Assembly: GCF_001586215.1 (NCBI RefSeq)
Contig: NZ_CP014634.1
Span: 372,001 to 436,000 of the forward strand
Direction: 5' to 3'
Origin: Corynebacterium simulans
GTDB taxonomy: Bacteria > Actinomycetota > Actinomycetes > Mycobacteriales > Mycobacteriaceae
DNA: 64,000 bases
Part shown: positions 63,763 to 64,000 of the stretch, one piece after another
Layout of the letters: every line of letters starts with the position of its first letter
Position numbering within the stretch: position 1 is the first letter of the stretch
The notes under the pieces: generated by a model
Databases searched by the model: none
What the model saw: the letters and a program-made list of their open reading frames with translations, nothing else
Told to the model about the DNA's origin: nothing
Position numbers and translations under genes: made by a program

Positions 63763-64000
63763 GGCATGCGCAAGATGCGGCGATGCACCGTGCCGGCGGG
63801 CTCGACGTGGATGAACACTTCGGCGCCTGGAAAAAGCTCGTCGATGTTGTCCTCGATGCGATCCGCGATGTCGTGGGCCGCAAGAACTGTCCACTCGCCA
63901 GGCACGTCCATGGTGAGATAGACCAAGCGCTGGCGGCCCGATGCGATGGTACGACGGGACGTGAACAACACGTCGAATTCATCCTCAAGCTCAGCAAGTC
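63759..64000 (-). CDS. Cation diffusion facilitator family transporter (partial, C-terminal 79 residues)
   Basis: The frame is open from the window edge to the stop at 63759. The visible C-terminal part, VYLTMDVPGEWTVLAAHDIA followed by DRIEDNIDELFPGAEVFIHV, matches the cytoplasmic dimerisation domain of cation efflux (CDF) proteins, which export Zn, Mn or Co. The transmembrane part and start lie beyond position 64000. It overlaps the winged-helix gene stop by 4 bp. Confidence 0.8.
   Translation of the reverse strand, partial: LAELEDEFDVLFTSRRTIASGRQRLVYLTMDVPGEWTVLAAHDIADRIEDNIDELFPGAEVFIHVEPAGTVHRRILRMP

Overview
This window is chromosomal DNA from a Corynebacterium-like actinobacterium. 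Pointers are an OdhA that fuses an E2-type acyltransferase domain to E1, the mycothiol gene mshB, an LpqW-type lipoprotein, glucosyl-3-phosphoglycerate synthase, FolP2, frequent GTG starts and moderately high GC. Much of the gene order matches, from memory, the Mycobacterium tuberculosis blocks kgd-mrp-tatB-rseA-sigE-methyltransferase-glgC/glgA-DUF3117-DivIVA-gpgS-folP2-LOG-dapE/dapD and dapC-fdxC-Rv1171-mshB-lpqW-typA. No species is assigned.

Layout. 1-2.1 kb: a cut-off carboxylesterase and an unknown hydrophobic protein. 2.2-11 kb: odhA, a lipoprotein, mrp, tatB, an anti-sigma factor, sigE and a methyltransferase. 11-15 kb: divergent glgC and glgA, then a GH32-fold protein that has lost its catalytic motifs. 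15-24 kb: an RlmA-like methyltransferase without its zinc cysteines, DUF3117, DivIVA-like, gpgS, folP2, a LOG-family protein, dapE, and dapD between two paralogous amino-acid permeases. 24-30.7 kb: an HTH/membrane protein pair, GtrA, an RluA-type synthase, dapC, fdxA, a small membrane protein, mshB and lpqW. 30.8-31.8 kb: a nuclease-like gene bracketed by two nearly identical long hairpins and sitting between lpqW and typA. 31.9-39.9 kb: typA, secreted and membrane proteins, a ZIP transporter, a corynebacterial unknown and a lipoprotein.

39.9-51.6 kb is a compact selenium island. It holds selB, selA and tRNA-Sec on the minus strand, selD on the plus strand, a TusA/SirA-like protein with a YedE-type membrane protein (a pair linked elsewhere to selenium metabolism), and a formate dehydrogenase operon. 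The catalytic subunit gene of that operon has an in-frame UGA at the selenocysteine position, followed 12 nt later by a SECIS-like hairpin. The island therefore carries Sec synthesis and insertion genes together with their apparent client protein.

51.7-64 kb: a lipoate ligase, a HipBA module, a dicarboxylate symporter, a pentapeptide-repeat protein, two coupled unknown genes, an MFS transporter, a Zur-box-preceded COG0523 metallochaperone, a deletion scar joining remnants of two genes, an aldehyde dehydrogenase, a winged-helix protein and a cut-off cation-efflux gene. No insertion sequence, prophage, CRISPR array or rRNA was seen. Comparisons with other genomes are from memory and were not searched.
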